Below, one piece after another: positions 1 through 9,167 of a DNA stretch of 64,000 bases. The stretch is from CBDCUW01 sp965222745. Its GTDB lineage: Bacteria > Planctomycetota > Planctomycetia > Pirellulales > Pirellulaceae. The number at the start of each line of letters is the position of its first letter. The stretch's first letter is position 1. Location of the stretch: positions 1,054,001 through 1,118,000 of the forward strand of contig CBDCUW010000005.1 in NCBI GenBank assembly GCA_965222745.1, in the 5' to 3' direction. The notes under the pieces are model-generated. The model saw nothing but the letters and a program-made list of their open reading frames with translations, had not been told where the DNA came from and did not search any database. Position numbers and translations under genes: made by a program.

Positions 1-1130
1 TGAAAGTAAAACCGGCGCAGCAATTGAAACAGATTGCGTTTGCTGGAAAAAACGAATTCCTCAAACGAGAGCGCGTCGTCGTTGTTTTCGTCTTTGGGGA
101 TGGTCGCCCACGAATAGTTGAAGTTACCAAGCATCGACAAGCGATATTCGTTGAGCGAGAGTTTGCCATCACCGTCGTCGTCAAATCCCGTCAGCGCCGA
201 CGAAACGAGATTTTTGCGGTACTGGGGAACTGAGGCTGCCAATTCTTTCGCGTCCAACTGCGCGTCCAGGTTGGTGTCGGCATCACGAAACGCCGCGATT
301 GGATCGACAATGTTCGGACCATCGGCACGAGTGAACTCTCGCAACGTGACTTCGCCGTCATCATTGCGATCGGCGTCGGCAAAATCCTCTTCCGCCGTCT
401 GCGGCCTCCACCAGGTCTCGATGAATTCCGATTTCGAGATCACGTCGTCCGCGTTGGCGTCGGACCTCATGAAGCGGGCGAAATTCACCACCCGCCCATT
501 CTTCAGCCGCAAGCGTTCTCCGGTGCTCCAACGAATTCCGAGTTGGATTTCCAGGAACCGCTTCGCTTCTTCGCGGCTGACCATGTGGTCGCCGTTGGGG
601 TCGGCTTGCGAAACGATTTCGCGATCCAACCGGCGGCGATTGTCGGTTGCCAGCGATGCCGCGAAGTTGATCGCAAAAAAAGTGCTGTTCATCTGCTCTT
701 GGGGGCGATGGTTCCAGCCGTCATAGGCTTGATCCATTGCCTCGATCGCTTGCTCCAGCAGCCCATCGAACGGATCGGGCATCGGTCCCCGCTGGGCAGC
801 CGTGCCAATGCCCGGCATGGTGGCGAATTCGGATCGCGAGATCAAACGATTTCCGTTCAGGTCAAACAGCTGGAAATCTCGCTGGAGAACTTTTTTGCCG
901 CCCTGGCGCTTCAAGTATTCCTGCAGGCTGAGTTGTTTGTTGTTGTCGGTGTCAAGTTGGCCGAAGGCGGCGTCCCGCTTTTCGTCGATCGCTGAACCGG
1001 CAGCCAGGCAGCACCTGCCGGCCGCGGTCAGTCCCAGGGCGCAAAGCATCGCCGCCGCGAATTCCACGGTAGGCCGACTTGTTTCCCAGGCGGCCAGTTT
1101 CGGTTTGGGCAACCCCGACAAAAACTGCAT
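1..1130 (-). CDS. EF-hand repeat protein (partial, C-terminus outside window)
   Basis: An open frame of about 376 codons runs off the left edge. It is not bounded by a stop inside the window; I read it from the reverse strand. It starts at ATG 1130, three bases after the stop of the MoxR gene, so the two are probably cotranscribed. The N-terminus has a hydrophobic stretch (AAAMLCALGLTAAG) that could be a signal peptide. At least eight EF-hand-like loops follow, for example DTDNNKQLSLQEY, DPNGDHMVSREEA, DADRNDDGEVTLREF and DDDGDGKLSLNEY. EF-hands bind Ca2+; an exported calcium-binding protein is the natural reading, but the physiological role is unknown. Several loops (such as DENNDDALSFEEF) keep the acidic positions, others look degenerate. 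Confidence 0.85.
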   Translation of the reverse strand, partial: MQFLSGLPKPKLAAWETSRPTVEFAAAMLCALGLTAAGRCCLAAGSAIDEKRDAAFGQLDTDNNKQLSLQEYLKRQGGKKVLQRDFQLFDLNGNRLISRSEFATMPGIGTAAQRGPMPDPFDGLLEQAIEAMDQAYDGWNHRPQEQMNSTFFAINFAASLATDNRRRLDREIVSQADPNGDHMVSREEAKRFLEIQLGIRWSTGERLRLKNGRVVNFARFMRSDANADDVISKSEFIETWWRPQTAEEDFADADRNDDGEVTLREFTRADGPNIVDPIAAFRDADTNLDAQLDAKELAASVPQYRKNLVSSALTGFDDDGDGKLSLNEYRLSMLGNFNYSWATIPKDENNDDALSFEEFVFSSKRNLFQLLRRFYF

Positions 1131-1133
1131 CGA

Positions 1134-2216
1134 TCAACCCCGCGCTGCCGCCGTCGAAACTCCCGCGGGCGATCCATTGTCGATTCCACCTTCGACCGTC
1201 TCCTGAACCAGACGCTTGACAATCTGCCTGGCGTCGACCCCTTCGCTTTGGGCAGCAAAGGTGGTGATCATGCGATGTGTCAGCACAGGTTCGGCAACGG
1301 CTTGAATGTCCTCCAGCCGGACCATGTACTGGCCACTTAGCGCCGCGCGGGTCTTGCCGCCCAGGATCAAATACTGAACCGCGCGCGGACCGGCGCCCCA
1401 GGAGACCAAAGGCTTCAACCAATCGGGGGCAACGTCCTCTTTCGGACGAGTCTTGCGCACTAGCTTCACGGCAAACTGATAAATGTGTTCCGGCACAGGA
1501 ACTCGGCGAACCAGATGCTGGAACGCCAAGATGTCTTCGGCGTGAAGCAGCGCGTCCAGTTTCGGTAGCTCGTCCCCCGTCGTGGTGCGAGCGATCTGAA
1601 CCTCTTCGGCCTCCGAAGGATAATCCAGCTCGATCAAAAACATGAACCGGTCCAGCTGGGCTTCGGGAAGCGGGTAAGTCCCTTCCTGTTCCACCGGATT
1701 TTGAGTGGCCAGCACCAAAAAGGGCTCGTCCAAATCGTAGGGCTTGCCAAGCACGGTGACGCGGTGTTCCTGCATCGCTTCGAGCATCGCCGCCTGGGTC
1801 TTGGGAGGAGCCCGGTTGATCTCGTCGGCCAAGACGATGTTGGCAAACACCGGGCCGTGCACAAACTGAAACTCGCGGCGCCCTTCGGCGGTGTCCTGCA
1901 AAATGTCGGTTCCCGTGATGTCCATCGGCATCAGGTCGGGAGTGAACTGCACGCGAGAAAAATCGAGCGACATGGTTTCGGCAAGCTTGCTGACCAACAG
2001 CGTCTTGGCCAGCCCCGGTACCCCCATCAACAGGGCGTGGCCCCGTGCGAATAAGCAAATCATCAGCTGCTCGATCACTTCCCGCTGGCCGACGATGACT
2101 TTGGCCAGCTCGTTTTTCAACTGCGAGTGGCACTGCTGAAGTTTTTCGATGTGTTGGACATCGTCGGAACTGAGCTGCTCCGTCGGACCGGCAGGCTGCG
2201 AGGATGATTCATTCAT
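1134..2216 (-). CDS. MoxR-family AAA+ ATPase
   Basis: The 360-residue protein has a Walker A motif GVPGLAKT (about residues 65-72), a Walker B region LADEINR, and the following PPKTQAAMLEAMQE segment that is diagnostic of MoxR ATPases. The family acts as a chaperone-like remodelling ATPase, often beside VWA-domain proteins and DUF58 proteins. An in-frame extension to 2387 exists, but ATG 2216 (MNESSSQ) fits the family N-terminus much better. No VWA or DUF58 partner is visible on the upstream side; the EF-hand gene follows three bases downstream. Target unknown. Confidence 0.93.
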   Translation of the reverse strand: MNESSSQPAGPTEQLSSDDVQHIEKLQQCHSQLKNELAKVIVGQREVIEQLMICLFARGHALLMGVPGLAKTLLVSKLAETMSLDFSRVQFTPDLMPMDITGTDILQDTAEGRREFQFVHGPVFANIVLADEINRAPPKTQAAMLEAMQEHRVTVLGKPYDLDEPFLVLATQNPVEQEGTYPLPEAQLDRFMFLIELDYPSEAEEVQIARTTTGDELPKLDALLHAEDILAFQHLVRRVPVPEHIYQFAVKLVRKTRPKEDVAPDWLKPLVSWGAGPRAVQYLILGGKTRAALSGQYMVRLEDIQAVAEPVLTHRMITTFAAQSEGVDARQIVKRLVQETVEGGIDNGSPAGVSTAAARG

Positions 2217-2392
2217 GAAGTGAGAATTCTCCGATCCGCGTGTCAAAAAATGTGGCTCAAAACAGACTATACGTCTGTACGGTGCAAAACAAGGCTGGCG
2301 AGACCCCGTGAAGATGGGAAGGCTTACCCGCCCCCGATTATAGCGGCTGCGCGCAAGTTCCTCCGGAAAGCGGTCGCTCGCCGCCAAGTCTC

Positions 2393-3646
2393 TCAGTGAT
2401 CAAACCACTTTAACTCGCCAGCGGCCCGCGTGCCGAGCGCCCCCCAAAGTCCGTAGGGACTGGGGCTGCCCGGTCCATTGCTGCTTCCCAGATAGACCGT
2501 TGGCTGCGAAGGGTCACCGGCGTCGATTTCGTCGGTGATGAAGCGGATGCTGCCGTCGCCAAAACAAACGTTGGCGCCCCCCTGATGACGACTGCTGGTC
2601 GGCAAAATTCCCCAGCAATCGTCGCGATCATCTCGAAGCACCACCTCGCTGTTGGGAGGCAGGATGGTGTTGCATCCAGTGTACAAAGGCATGCCGTCGG
2701 CCCAGCGAAATCCCCGTCCAAACGGAGGCGTGGTGGCGAGCTTTGACGTGGAGGTTTGCCAGAATTGGGGGCGTTCGGTGTCGATCAGATCGTTCTCGCG
2801 AACCCAATTCGGATTGTCTCGCAGCACTTCCGCTCCCGGACCAGCCGCCGGTCTAGTTCGGATGCAGTGGTCTCCCAGGTCGGTGGCGATCTCACCCAAC
2901 ATGATCGTCTGGGCCAGGCCATCGGTTGCGTCGCCCAATCGCATCACCATTCGCGGAACAAACATGCCTCGCATCGCTGCTTCGGTCTGGGCGGCTAAAT
3001 CGGGGTCGCGAGTGAACCGCCCGTTGACCTCTTTCAGCGGCCCGCTGTCGGCGCACATCACGCCGTCGCCAAGGCAAGCGGCGTAGTTGGTTCGCCCCAT
3101 CGCCGGCGTTCCGACACCCGGATCACTGGGACAGCGGTACATGGGCGGTTCGATGGTCCATGGATAATAGGTCGCCGTGAACGGTTCGGGGCCTCCGACA
3201 ACCCAAGGTGGCTGGGCAGACGCATCTTCTCCTTCGGCATACGTTTCGCCCTCCGATTCGTCGATCGTGGTCATCATGCCGATTTCCCAATCCTCGATCA
3301 CTCGGTAGTCGCGAGGCAGGGGGCGATGAATCGCATCCCACGCGCCCGGACAATCCAGAAACGGCAGCAGCGGCACCAGGTAGCTGAGACGGCGATCGTT
3401 GTCCTGCCCCTTCACGGTGCTGCCCTCCGTTCCAGAAAGAGGAGTGGGCAGCTGCTTGAAGGCGGAGTGATAAGTGTGAACCGCCAGACCAATTTGCATG
3501 AAATTGTTGGCGCAGCTGGTTCGCCGCGCCGCTTCTCGCGCCGACTGAACCGACGGAAGCAGGAGACCGATCAACAGCGCGATGATCGTCACCACCGCGA
3601 ACATCTCGATGACAGTGAAACCTCGGTGTGGATGTCGAACGATCAT
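2393..3646 (-). CDS. DUF1559 protein with prepilin-type N-terminus
   Basis: The 417-residue protein starts HRGFTVIEMFAVVTIIALLI, a type IV prepilin/pseudopilin signal with the cleavage Gly, the Glu at +5 and a hydrophobic helix, followed by LPSVQSAREAARRTSC, which is the hallmark of the planctomycete DUF1559 family. The C-terminal part has the family motif HQGGANVCFGDGSIRFI. These proteins occur in tens to hundreds of copies per planctomycete genome and are presumed surface or pseudopilin-like components; function is not established. The start is ATG 3646. An inverted repeat lies just upstream at 3679-3773. Confidence 0.93.
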   Translation of the reverse strand: MIVRHPHRGFTVIEMFAVVTIIALLIGLLLPSVQSAREAARRTSCANNFMQIGLAVHTYHSAFKQLPTPLSGTEGSTVKGQDNDRRLSYLVPLLPFLDCPGAWDAIHRPLPRDYRVIEDWEIGMMTTIDESEGETYAEGEDASAQPPWVVGGPEPFTATYYPWTIEPPMYRCPSDPGVGTPAMGRTNYAACLGDGVMCADSGPLKEVNGRFTRDPDLAAQTEAAMRGMFVPRMVMRLGDATDGLAQTIMLGEIATDLGDHCIRTRPAAGPGAEVLRDNPNWVRENDLIDTERPQFWQTSTSKLATTPPFGRGFRWADGMPLYTGCNTILPPNSEVVLRDDRDDCWGILPTSSRHQGGANVCFGDGSIRFITDEIDAGDPSQPTVYLGSSNGPGSPSPYGLWGALGTRAAGELKWFDH

Positions 3647-3678
3647 GGCGTTTTTTTCGCGAGGAGTAGCTGGTCGAC

Positions 3679-3773
3679 CGTCGGCGATTTCTCCGAAATC
3701 GCTGCGGATTGCCGGACGATTCTCCGTTTCCGGCGATCGTGATCACGATGCGATTTCGGAGAACTCGCCGACG
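3679..3773. repeat. Imperfect inverted repeat upstream of the DUF1559 gene
   Basis: Arms at 3679-3702 and 3750-3773 match in 23 of 24 positions when one is reverse-complemented; the core is CGTCGGCGATTT...AAATCGC. The same core recurs twice in the 14247-14516 gap, so this is an interspersed palindromic repeat of this genome rather than a unique regulatory site. It sits between the start of the DUF1559 gene and the end of mqnE, both on the minus strand, where it could act as a terminator for upstream transcripts. Confidence 0.75.
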
Positions 3774-3832
3774 GATGCCAGTTTATCACATTTCGAGCGA
3801 AGAAAAGACACAATGTCTCGAATTTCTTGCAA

Positions 3833-4990
3833 TCAGGCGACACCTGCCTCGGCGGCGACATTTTGGCCGCTGGTCCAGCGGGTGAAATCGTTCTCGTCAC
3901 GAACAACGCGGCGGTAAACGGTGTCTCGTTCGATCGGCTCTCTGCCCGCTTCGATGATCAGGTTGCGAATCGTATCGACGGTGAGGCATTCGGGCGTGGT
4001 CGCGCCGGCGTCGTGGTAGATCAGTTCGTGCCGGACGGTGCCGTCGATATCGTCGGCGCCGTAGGCAAGCGCGGTTTGGGCGGTTTCTATTCCCAGCATG
4101 ATCCAGTAGGCCTTGATGTGCTGGATGTTGTCCAGCATCAGCCGGCTGATCGCCATCGTTCGCAGGTCCATCAGCGCCGACGGTTTCTTGATGTCCGACA
4201 GCTTGGTGTTTTCCGGGTGAAACGCCAGTGGAATGAAGACTTGGAAGCCGCCGGTTTCGTCTTGCAGGTCACGCAGCCGCAGCAAGTGATCGATGCGGTG
4301 AAAGGCATTTTCGACGTGGCCGTACAGCATCGTGCAATTGGTTTTCAGTCCGACCTGATGAGCGGTGCGATGAATGTCCAACCAGGCATGGGTGTTGGCT
4401 TTGTGTTCGCAAAGCTGATCGCGCACTTCGGGATGAAAGATCTCCGCGCCACCACCAGGCATGCTTCCCAAACCGGCCGCCCGCATGTCTTCCAACACCC
4501 AACGAATCGATTTCTTGGTTTGAAATTCAAACCAATTGATTTCGACGGCCGTCCATCCCTTGAGATGAATCTGCGGATAGTTCTCGTGCAGCAGCTGAAT
4601 GATGTGGCGATACCACTGATAAGGTTTCTGATGATGCAGACCGCCGACAATGTGCATTTCGGTGCAACCGTTTTCGGTCGCTTCCCGGCCGCGATCGAGG
4701 ATCTGCTGGTCGCTCATCACGTATCCCTTGGGATCGCGCAGGTCGCTTCGGAATGCGCAGAACCGGCAGCGATAGACGCAGACGTTGGTGGGATTCAGGT
4801 GAGTGTTGATGTTGAAGTAGCCGACGTTGCCGTTTTTCCGCTCACGGACGACGTTGGCCAGTTCACCGACGGCCTGCATCGGCAGTTCCGGGGAATACAA
4901 AAAAATACCGTCATCCAAAGAAAGCCGTTCTTCCGATTCGACTTTGTCGCGGATTTCGCGGAATCTCGCTTCTAGCTCCGTCGCATTCAT
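3833..4990 (-). CDS. mqnE: Aminofutalosine synthase MqnE (radical SAM)
   Basis: The 385-residue protein carries the radical-SAM cluster motif CVYRCRFC (CxxxCxxC) after INTHLNPTNV, then HIVGGLHH and GGGAEIF, the pattern of the MqnE/MqnC group; the HLNPTN and PGGGAEIF segments point to MqnE. MqnE joins 3-((1-carboxyvinyl)oxy)benzoate and S-adenosylmethionine to make 6-amino-6-deoxyfutalosine in the futalosine route to menaquinone. ATG 4990 (MNATELEARF) is chosen; an extension to a TTG at 5005 is possible. The mqnP-like prenyltransferase lies about 150 bases upstream on the same strand, supporting the pathway assignment. MqnC is the main alternative, judged less likely. Confidence 0.9.
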   Translation of the reverse strand: MNATELEARFREIRDKVESEERLSLDDGIFLYSPELPMQAVGELANVVRERKNGNVGYFNINTHLNPTNVCVYRCRFCAFRSDLRDPKGYVMSDQQILDRGREATENGCTEMHIVGGLHHQKPYQWYRHIIQLLHENYPQIHLKGWTAVEINWFEFQTKKSIRWVLEDMRAAGLGSMPGGGAEIFHPEVRDQLCEHKANTHAWLDIHRTAHQVGLKTNCTMLYGHVENAFHRIDHLLRLRDLQDETGGFQVFIPLAFHPENTKLSDIKKPSALMDLRTMAISRLMLDNIQHIKAYWIMLGIETAQTALAYGADDIDGTVRHELIYHDAGATTPECLTVDTIRNLIIEAGREPIERDTVYRRVVRDENDFTRWTSGQNVAAEAGVA

Positions 4991-5141
4991 CGCAGGCACT
5001 GACAATCTTCGCTTGTCGGCACTGCCGCCGACTCATGGTGGAAGGGGGATTCACCGAAACATAGGGTGGTGTGCGATTAGAACCGCAGTCGGTCGTTTCA
5101 GACAACCGTGGGTTTCTATTGGATTTCGCAAAAAGCTGGTG

Positions 5142-6083
5142 TTACAGCCACCAGCAGTCGACCACGCCCACGGCCAATAGCGTCAGGCTAATTGCCGCAT
5201 TGGTATGAAAGAAGGCCTCGTTGACTCGGTCCAGATCGTTCGGTCGAACCAGCAGGTGTTGCCTCACCACCAGTGCGGCGACCATCAGCAAGACCACCCA
5301 GAAGGTCGTTCCGAATCCGGCCGACCGTCCCACCACTGGCAGCAGAGCCAACAGCGCCAACATCAGCAGGTGAAAAAACGCCGCGATCCGCAAAGCGCCG
5401 GCGACACCGAACCTGGCCGGAATGCTATGAAGCCCCGCGCGTGAATCAAACTCGGCGTCCTGGCACGCATAGATAATGTCAAAACCGGTGACCCATGCCG
5501 CGACGGCTGCTGCCAAAACCAACGGTGCCCCCAGGTCGGCCGGATACAGGATCGCCTCGGTCCCACGAATCGCCAACCAAGCACATACCGGCGACAGGCT
5601 CAGCGCCACGCCTAGCCAAAGATGAGCCGCGGCGGTGAATCGCTTGGCCAAACTGTATCCACACAGGAAGATCAGCACCGGCACCGCGGCGATCAGCGGC
5701 ACGACATTGGGCAGGAACAACTTGGTGGAGGCGACGAAGCCGGCCGAGCACAGCGCGGTGAACCCCCACACTTCGCCGCGCGACAAAATCCCAGCCGGCA
5801 GGTGCCGCTTGGCCGTCCGCGGGTTTTCTCCGTCGATCTGGTGATCGGCCAAACGATTGAAAGCCATCGCCGCGCTGCGGGCAAAAACCATACACACCAA
5901 GATGCCCAACAGGTCGCGCAGCCTCAGCACCGCGGCATCGCCTGATGGAAGCGGCGCCGACAGAGCCATCGCCGTTGCCAGCGCCGCAAAAGGCAACGCA
6001 AAGATCGTATGACTGAAACGTATCAGGCTCAGCCACTGGGGCACTCGCGACCACCATGGTGGTGATGGATTCGGCTCAGTCAT
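5142..6083 (-). CDS. mqnP: UbiA-family prenyltransferase, probable MqnP
   Basis: The 313-residue protein is strongly hydrophobic with about eight or nine membrane segments. It has the first aspartate motif NRLADHQID and a second YACQDAEFD, both expected for UbiA-type aromatic prenyltransferases that bind Mg-pyrophosphate. Next to mqnE it most likely prenylates the 1,4-dihydroxy-6-naphthoate intermediate of the futalosine menaquinone route; that substrate is inferred from context. Start ATG 6083 (MTEPNPSP) is preferred over an upstream in-frame start at 6143, which would add an unusual Cys-rich leader. Confidence 0.88.
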   Translation of the reverse strand: MTEPNPSPPWWSRVPQWLSLIRFSHTIFALPFAALATAMALSAPLPSGDAAVLRLRDLLGILVCMVFARSAAMAFNRLADHQIDGENPRTAKRHLPAGILSRGEVWGFTALCSAGFVASTKLFLPNVVPLIAAVPVLIFLCGYSLAKRFTAAAHLWLGVALSLSPVCAWLAIRGTEAILYPADLGAPLVLAAAVAAWVTGFDIIYACQDAEFDSRAGLHSIPARFGVAGALRIAAFFHLLMLALLALLPVVGRSAGFGTTFWVVLLMVAALVVRQHLLVRPNDLDRVNEAFFHTNAAISLTLLAVGVVDCWWL

Positions 6084-6209
6084 CAGGTGAGAACAATCGG
6101 ACAGGGGAAGCGGACAACCGACGTTGTAACAACCGCAAGCCACAGTCGTCCATCACACGTCGCACTGCGTTCCCGACGTACAGCTGGGGAAGTGACAGGT
6201 AGATGAGGA

Positions 6210-6394
6210 GAACACTAATGAGCTCTAATCGACACTGATGGAGGTGGAATGGAGCAACGGTGGGAACGGATCGATGTTGGATCAGAAACGGCTCCAACTC
6301 ATCGGGCGGCTTTCCTGATATCCTTTCGACTTTCCTGATCTCCTGATCTCCTGGTCTCCTTTCGATTAGTGCCGATTAGAGCTCATTAGTGTTC
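6210..6394. repeat. Repeat element A with inverted ends, left of GxxExxY gene
   Basis: About 185 bases. The left end GAACACTAATGAGCTCTAAT is repeated in inverted orientation at the right end (about 6365-6394), giving near-perfect terminal inverted repeats of roughly 30 bases. The internal left two-thirds is about 90 per cent identical to repeat B at 6891-7067, same orientation. It fills most of the 6084-6444 gap between mqnP and the GxxExxY gene. No coding potential was seen inside. Confidence 0.85.
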
Positions 6395-6444
6395 CCCCCC
6401 CAAACCTCCTCACTTTCCCCTGGGTTACCCTTTCTATGACTCGA

Positions 6445-6822
6445 CTAGCGGACGTCATCCAGAATAAACCGTTTCCACTGCAACTTTCTTGGTTGGCCAA
6501 AGTTGATCAAATAACCGACCTGCTTTCTAGCGATCCGCATGTAGTTGAATAGCTGAGCCTCGTGTTCAGAGCAGAGATCTTTGGTAGCCTTCAACTCGGC
6601 GATGACCTCGCCGAACACCAGCAAATCGGGTCGGTATTTTGTCTCCAGCGATTTCCCTTTGTACAAGACGTTAACCTCGGCTTTGCTTTGGAATGGGATG
6701 TCACGAAGCCGCAATTCGACCTCCAGGCTTTGCTGATAGATTTCCTCAGCCATTCCGTATCCCAACTCGTTGTACACCTCGAAAGCAGCCCCCATCGGAT
6801 CATACCCTTCCTGTTTCAACAT
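6445..6822 (-). CDS. GxxExxY family protein (PD-(D/E)XK-like)
   Basis: The 125-residue protein has the family motif GYGMAEEIYQQSLEVEL near residues 21-37, then KYRPDLLVFGEVIAELKA, an arrangement (Asp, then ExK) typical of the PD-(D/E)XK nuclease fold of this family (Pfam PDDEXK_3), and ends with the usual NFGQPRKLQWKRFI segment. Length is normal for the family. Biochemical function is unknown. It is flanked on both sides by related repeats with inverted ends (6210-6394 and 6891-7067), which suggests it travels as a cassette. It stands alone on the minus strand and is not obviously in an operon. Confidence 0.9.
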   Translation of the reverse strand: MLKQEGYDPMGAAFEVYNELGYGMAEEIYQQSLEVELRLRDIPFQSKAEVNVLYKGKSLETKYRPDLLVFGEVIAELKATKDLCSEHEAQLFNYMRIARKQVGYLINFGQPRKLQWKRFILDDVR

Positions 6823-6890
6823 CGAATTGCCCCTTGTCGTCGTTCCAGATCTCTCATCCTACTGTGCCCAAAAGCACCAAGCAGGTGAGT

Positions 6891-7067
6891 GAACACGAAT
6901 AAGCCCTAATCGACGCTGATGGAGGTGGAATGGAGCAACGGTGGGAACGGATCGATGATGGAGCAGAAACGGCTCAAACTCATCGGGTGGCTTTTCTGCT
7001 GTCCGGTTCGCCCCAAGAGGTTTGCGATGCCCTTTCTATCAGTGTTGATTAGGGCGTATTAGTGTTC
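6891..7067. repeat. Repeat element B with inverted ends, right of GxxExxY gene
   Basis: About 177 bases, same orientation as repeat A at 6210-6394; over the first roughly 108 bases I count about ten mismatches. The left end GAACACGAATAAGCCCTAAT recurs inverted at 7041-7067. The element ends a few bases from the stop of the cytochrome gene (7080), and the short C-rich tail after both copies (CCCCCAAAC.TCCTCACT) is also similar. Confidence 0.85.
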
Positions 7068-7079
7068 CCCCAAACTTCC

Positions 7080-8948
7080 TCACTCCCCCTTCTCCTTCTT
7101 CATCATCTCCATTGCTTTCTGCTGTAGTAGCTCGTTGAGTTGGCGATTTTCGATTGCCTCTCGGCCGTGGTACTCCGATTCGGCCTGTTTTCGCAGCGCC
7201 TGGTAGATTGCCTGAAGAGCAAAATGAGCGGCTTCCTGAGAAGGGTCGATTTCCAGTGATCGTTTCAGCGCCACGATCCCCGCTTCGACATTTCCGGTGT
7301 TGTTTTCGCACAGCCCTAGAAAATAGGTGTCTTGTGCGTCGCGGTGATACGAAGCGAGCTGGCGATACAGCTGGGCCGCCTTGGCATGGTCGCCTTTTTT
7401 GAACGCGTCCTTGGCCAGCAGCCGAGTGGCATCGATGCGATTTTGCGTCGGGCGTGGTTCTTGCTTCAAAACCTCGCCCGCCAACATATTGGCAATCTCC
7501 CGTTGCCCCTGGTCGCGGGCCAGCCAGCTGAGCACGGCGTTGAGCTTCGGATCCTCCTTGCCCTTCTGCTTCAATTGAATCAACTCGCCCGCCGCTTCGA
7601 CGCCGTAGTCGGCAAACTCCGGCCGGCCCGCTCCCGTTCGGAGGACTTCGTACTTGGCGATCGCGGCACCGCGAGCTTGTTCTTGCTTGTCCAGGTAAGC
7701 AACGTCCAGCACGGGCGTGAGCCCGGCGATCACCTCACGAGCCTCTTTGTCTTCGGGATCGTGGATGCCGATACGGTGATGGTGGAACGCAGCGTGCACT
7801 ACGTTCGTATCGGCCTTGGGCATGTGACATTGATAACAGCTGTTGTCGGCCAGCCGCATCCGCTGCTCATGCGGCTTGCCACAAGACTGGTCTTCGTGAC
7901 AATCCAGGCAGATCGAACGATAGTGGTCGACCCTGTCTTCCGCTTTGACGACGTCGTGCGGATTGTGACAACTGACGCAGGTCAGCGATTCGGTTTGCTG
8001 GTAACAACCGCTCATGTGCATCTGTTCGACGTGCCCGACGATCTTCATCGAATCGTCTCCCAATCGATATTGGTAGTCGATACGGAAGTCGGTCAGCGGC
8101 AAACCGGGACGAAAGTCCCATTCATTTTTTCCGGCCACTTCGACTTTCGCCGCGGCTTGCAGGTGGCACTGTTGGCAGACAGCTTCGGACAGTTCGCGAG
8201 TGAGGTTTGCCGGGTTCACGATGGTGTCGTCCGGCTGCGACGAGTCGTTTGCCGCAGTCGCTTCGGGTTGGTCACGATACTTTTGAACATGCAGCTGACC
8301 GGGGCCGTGGCAGCGTTCGCAGCCGATCGTGGTTTCCAGGATGTCAAAGTCGAATGGATTGCCCTGTTTGCGATCGATGTTTCCGACGTGACAGAAGACG
8401 CATCCGCTGCTGACCTTACGTCGGAAAGAGACGTGCAAGGGGCGATCGTAACCAGGGGACATGCCCCAGTCCTGCGAACCGGTGAACCAGGAAATCGGCG
8501 ACTGAGTCCAGTAGTTGCCGTCGCGAAAAAGGTAGCTCTTTCCGTGTGCACCCGAACCGATCGAAAAGACGATCGGGTATTCGGTCAAACTGCGTCGTTG
8601 GCCATTGCCGCGATAGATGATCTCGCGATGAAGCAGTTCCCCGTTTCGAACGGCTGCCTCGTAAGTGTGTCCGGAATACTGGTGCCGAAACGAGGATGGT
8701 TTCGGCTCGTTTTCCGCGTTCGTCGGTTCGGCCGCCACGCTGTGGGTGGTATCGAGGTAGCTGCGATGTTCCTCCCGATGGCACTCGATGCATTTTTCGC
8801 TACCCACGTATTGGACACCCGTTTTCGCATTGGCCGGCACCTCCGCACGGCCGCACGCAGCGACCCCAAGGGCCAGCAGAACGCCGGCTGCCGCGGGCAT
8901 CGCTGGGAATCGAAAGCCAACTTTTGAGAAAGTGAACCAGGTTGCCAT
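7080..8948 (-). CDS. Multihaem cytochrome c with TPR region, exported
   Basis: The 622-residue protein starts with a signal peptide-like N-terminus (AAAGVLLALGVAACGRAEV; possibly a lipoprotein). Seven CxxCH haem sites are visible: CIECH, CVFCH, CERCH, CQQCH, CVSCH, CLDCH and CYQCH, which resembles the cytochrome c554-like family. The last about 150 residues look like TPR repeats (AAQLYRQLASYHRDAQDTYF, GIVALKRSLEIDPSQEAA). Such periplasmic proteins carry electrons, but donor and acceptor cannot be told here. ATG 8948 is chosen over an upstream start at 8999 because it gives a cleaner signal peptide. A trailing Lys/Glu-rich tail ends the protein. Confidence 0.9.
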   Translation of the reverse strand: MATWFTFSKVGFRFPAMPAAAGVLLALGVAACGRAEVPANAKTGVQYVGSEKCIECHREEHRSYLDTTHSVAAEPTNAENEPKPSSFRHQYSGHTYEAAVRNGELLHREIIYRGNGQRRSLTEYPIVFSIGSGAHGKSYLFRDGNYWTQSPISWFTGSQDWGMSPGYDRPLHVSFRRKVSSGCVFCHVGNIDRKQGNPFDFDILETTIGCERCHGPGQLHVQKYRDQPEATAANDSSQPDDTIVNPANLTRELSEAVCQQCHLQAAAKVEVAGKNEWDFRPGLPLTDFRIDYQYRLGDDSMKIVGHVEQMHMSGCYQQTESLTCVSCHNPHDVVKAEDRVDHYRSICLDCHEDQSCGKPHEQRMRLADNSCYQCHMPKADTNVVHAAFHHHRIGIHDPEDKEAREVIAGLTPVLDVAYLDKQEQARGAAIAKYEVLRTGAGRPEFADYGVEAAGELIQLKQKGKEDPKLNAVLSWLARDQGQREIANMLAGEVLKQEPRPTQNRIDATRLLAKDAFKKGDHAKAAQLYRQLASYHRDAQDTYFLGLCENNTGNVEAGIVALKRSLEIDPSQEAAHFALQAIYQALRKQAESEYHGREAIENRQLNELLQQKAMEMMKKEKGE

Positions 8949-9167
8949 GTTTTCCACTCGACGCGACCGGACCAAGCGAACAAAAACGCTTGGCGTCAAG
9001 TTTAACCTGTCTGGTTAGGCAGCGCGCCCAGCCGTTTCCTCAAGTGTGCGTTTTGGCACGATTGTGCCGGTTGTTTTCGGGGCCATTTTGGCGATTTGCG
9101 CGCCCGGTCTATCCAAGCGTCGGACCTTCCCTTGGTGTGGAACCGGCTAAGCAGTTCAGTTCCTGAC

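Noticed and set aside
952..2133. A 393-codon minus-strand frame over the MoxR gene
   Set aside because: Same-strand shadow in another frame; the correct frame has Walker motifs.
3827..4975. A 382-codon plus-strand open frame
   Set aside because: Complement of mqnE; long antisense frames are common in GC-rich DNA with third-position bias.
7332..8927. A 531-codon open frame on the plus strand
   Set aside because: It is the complement of the seven-haem cytochrome gene, whose reading frame has all CxxCH motifs in order; the antisense product has no recognisable domain.
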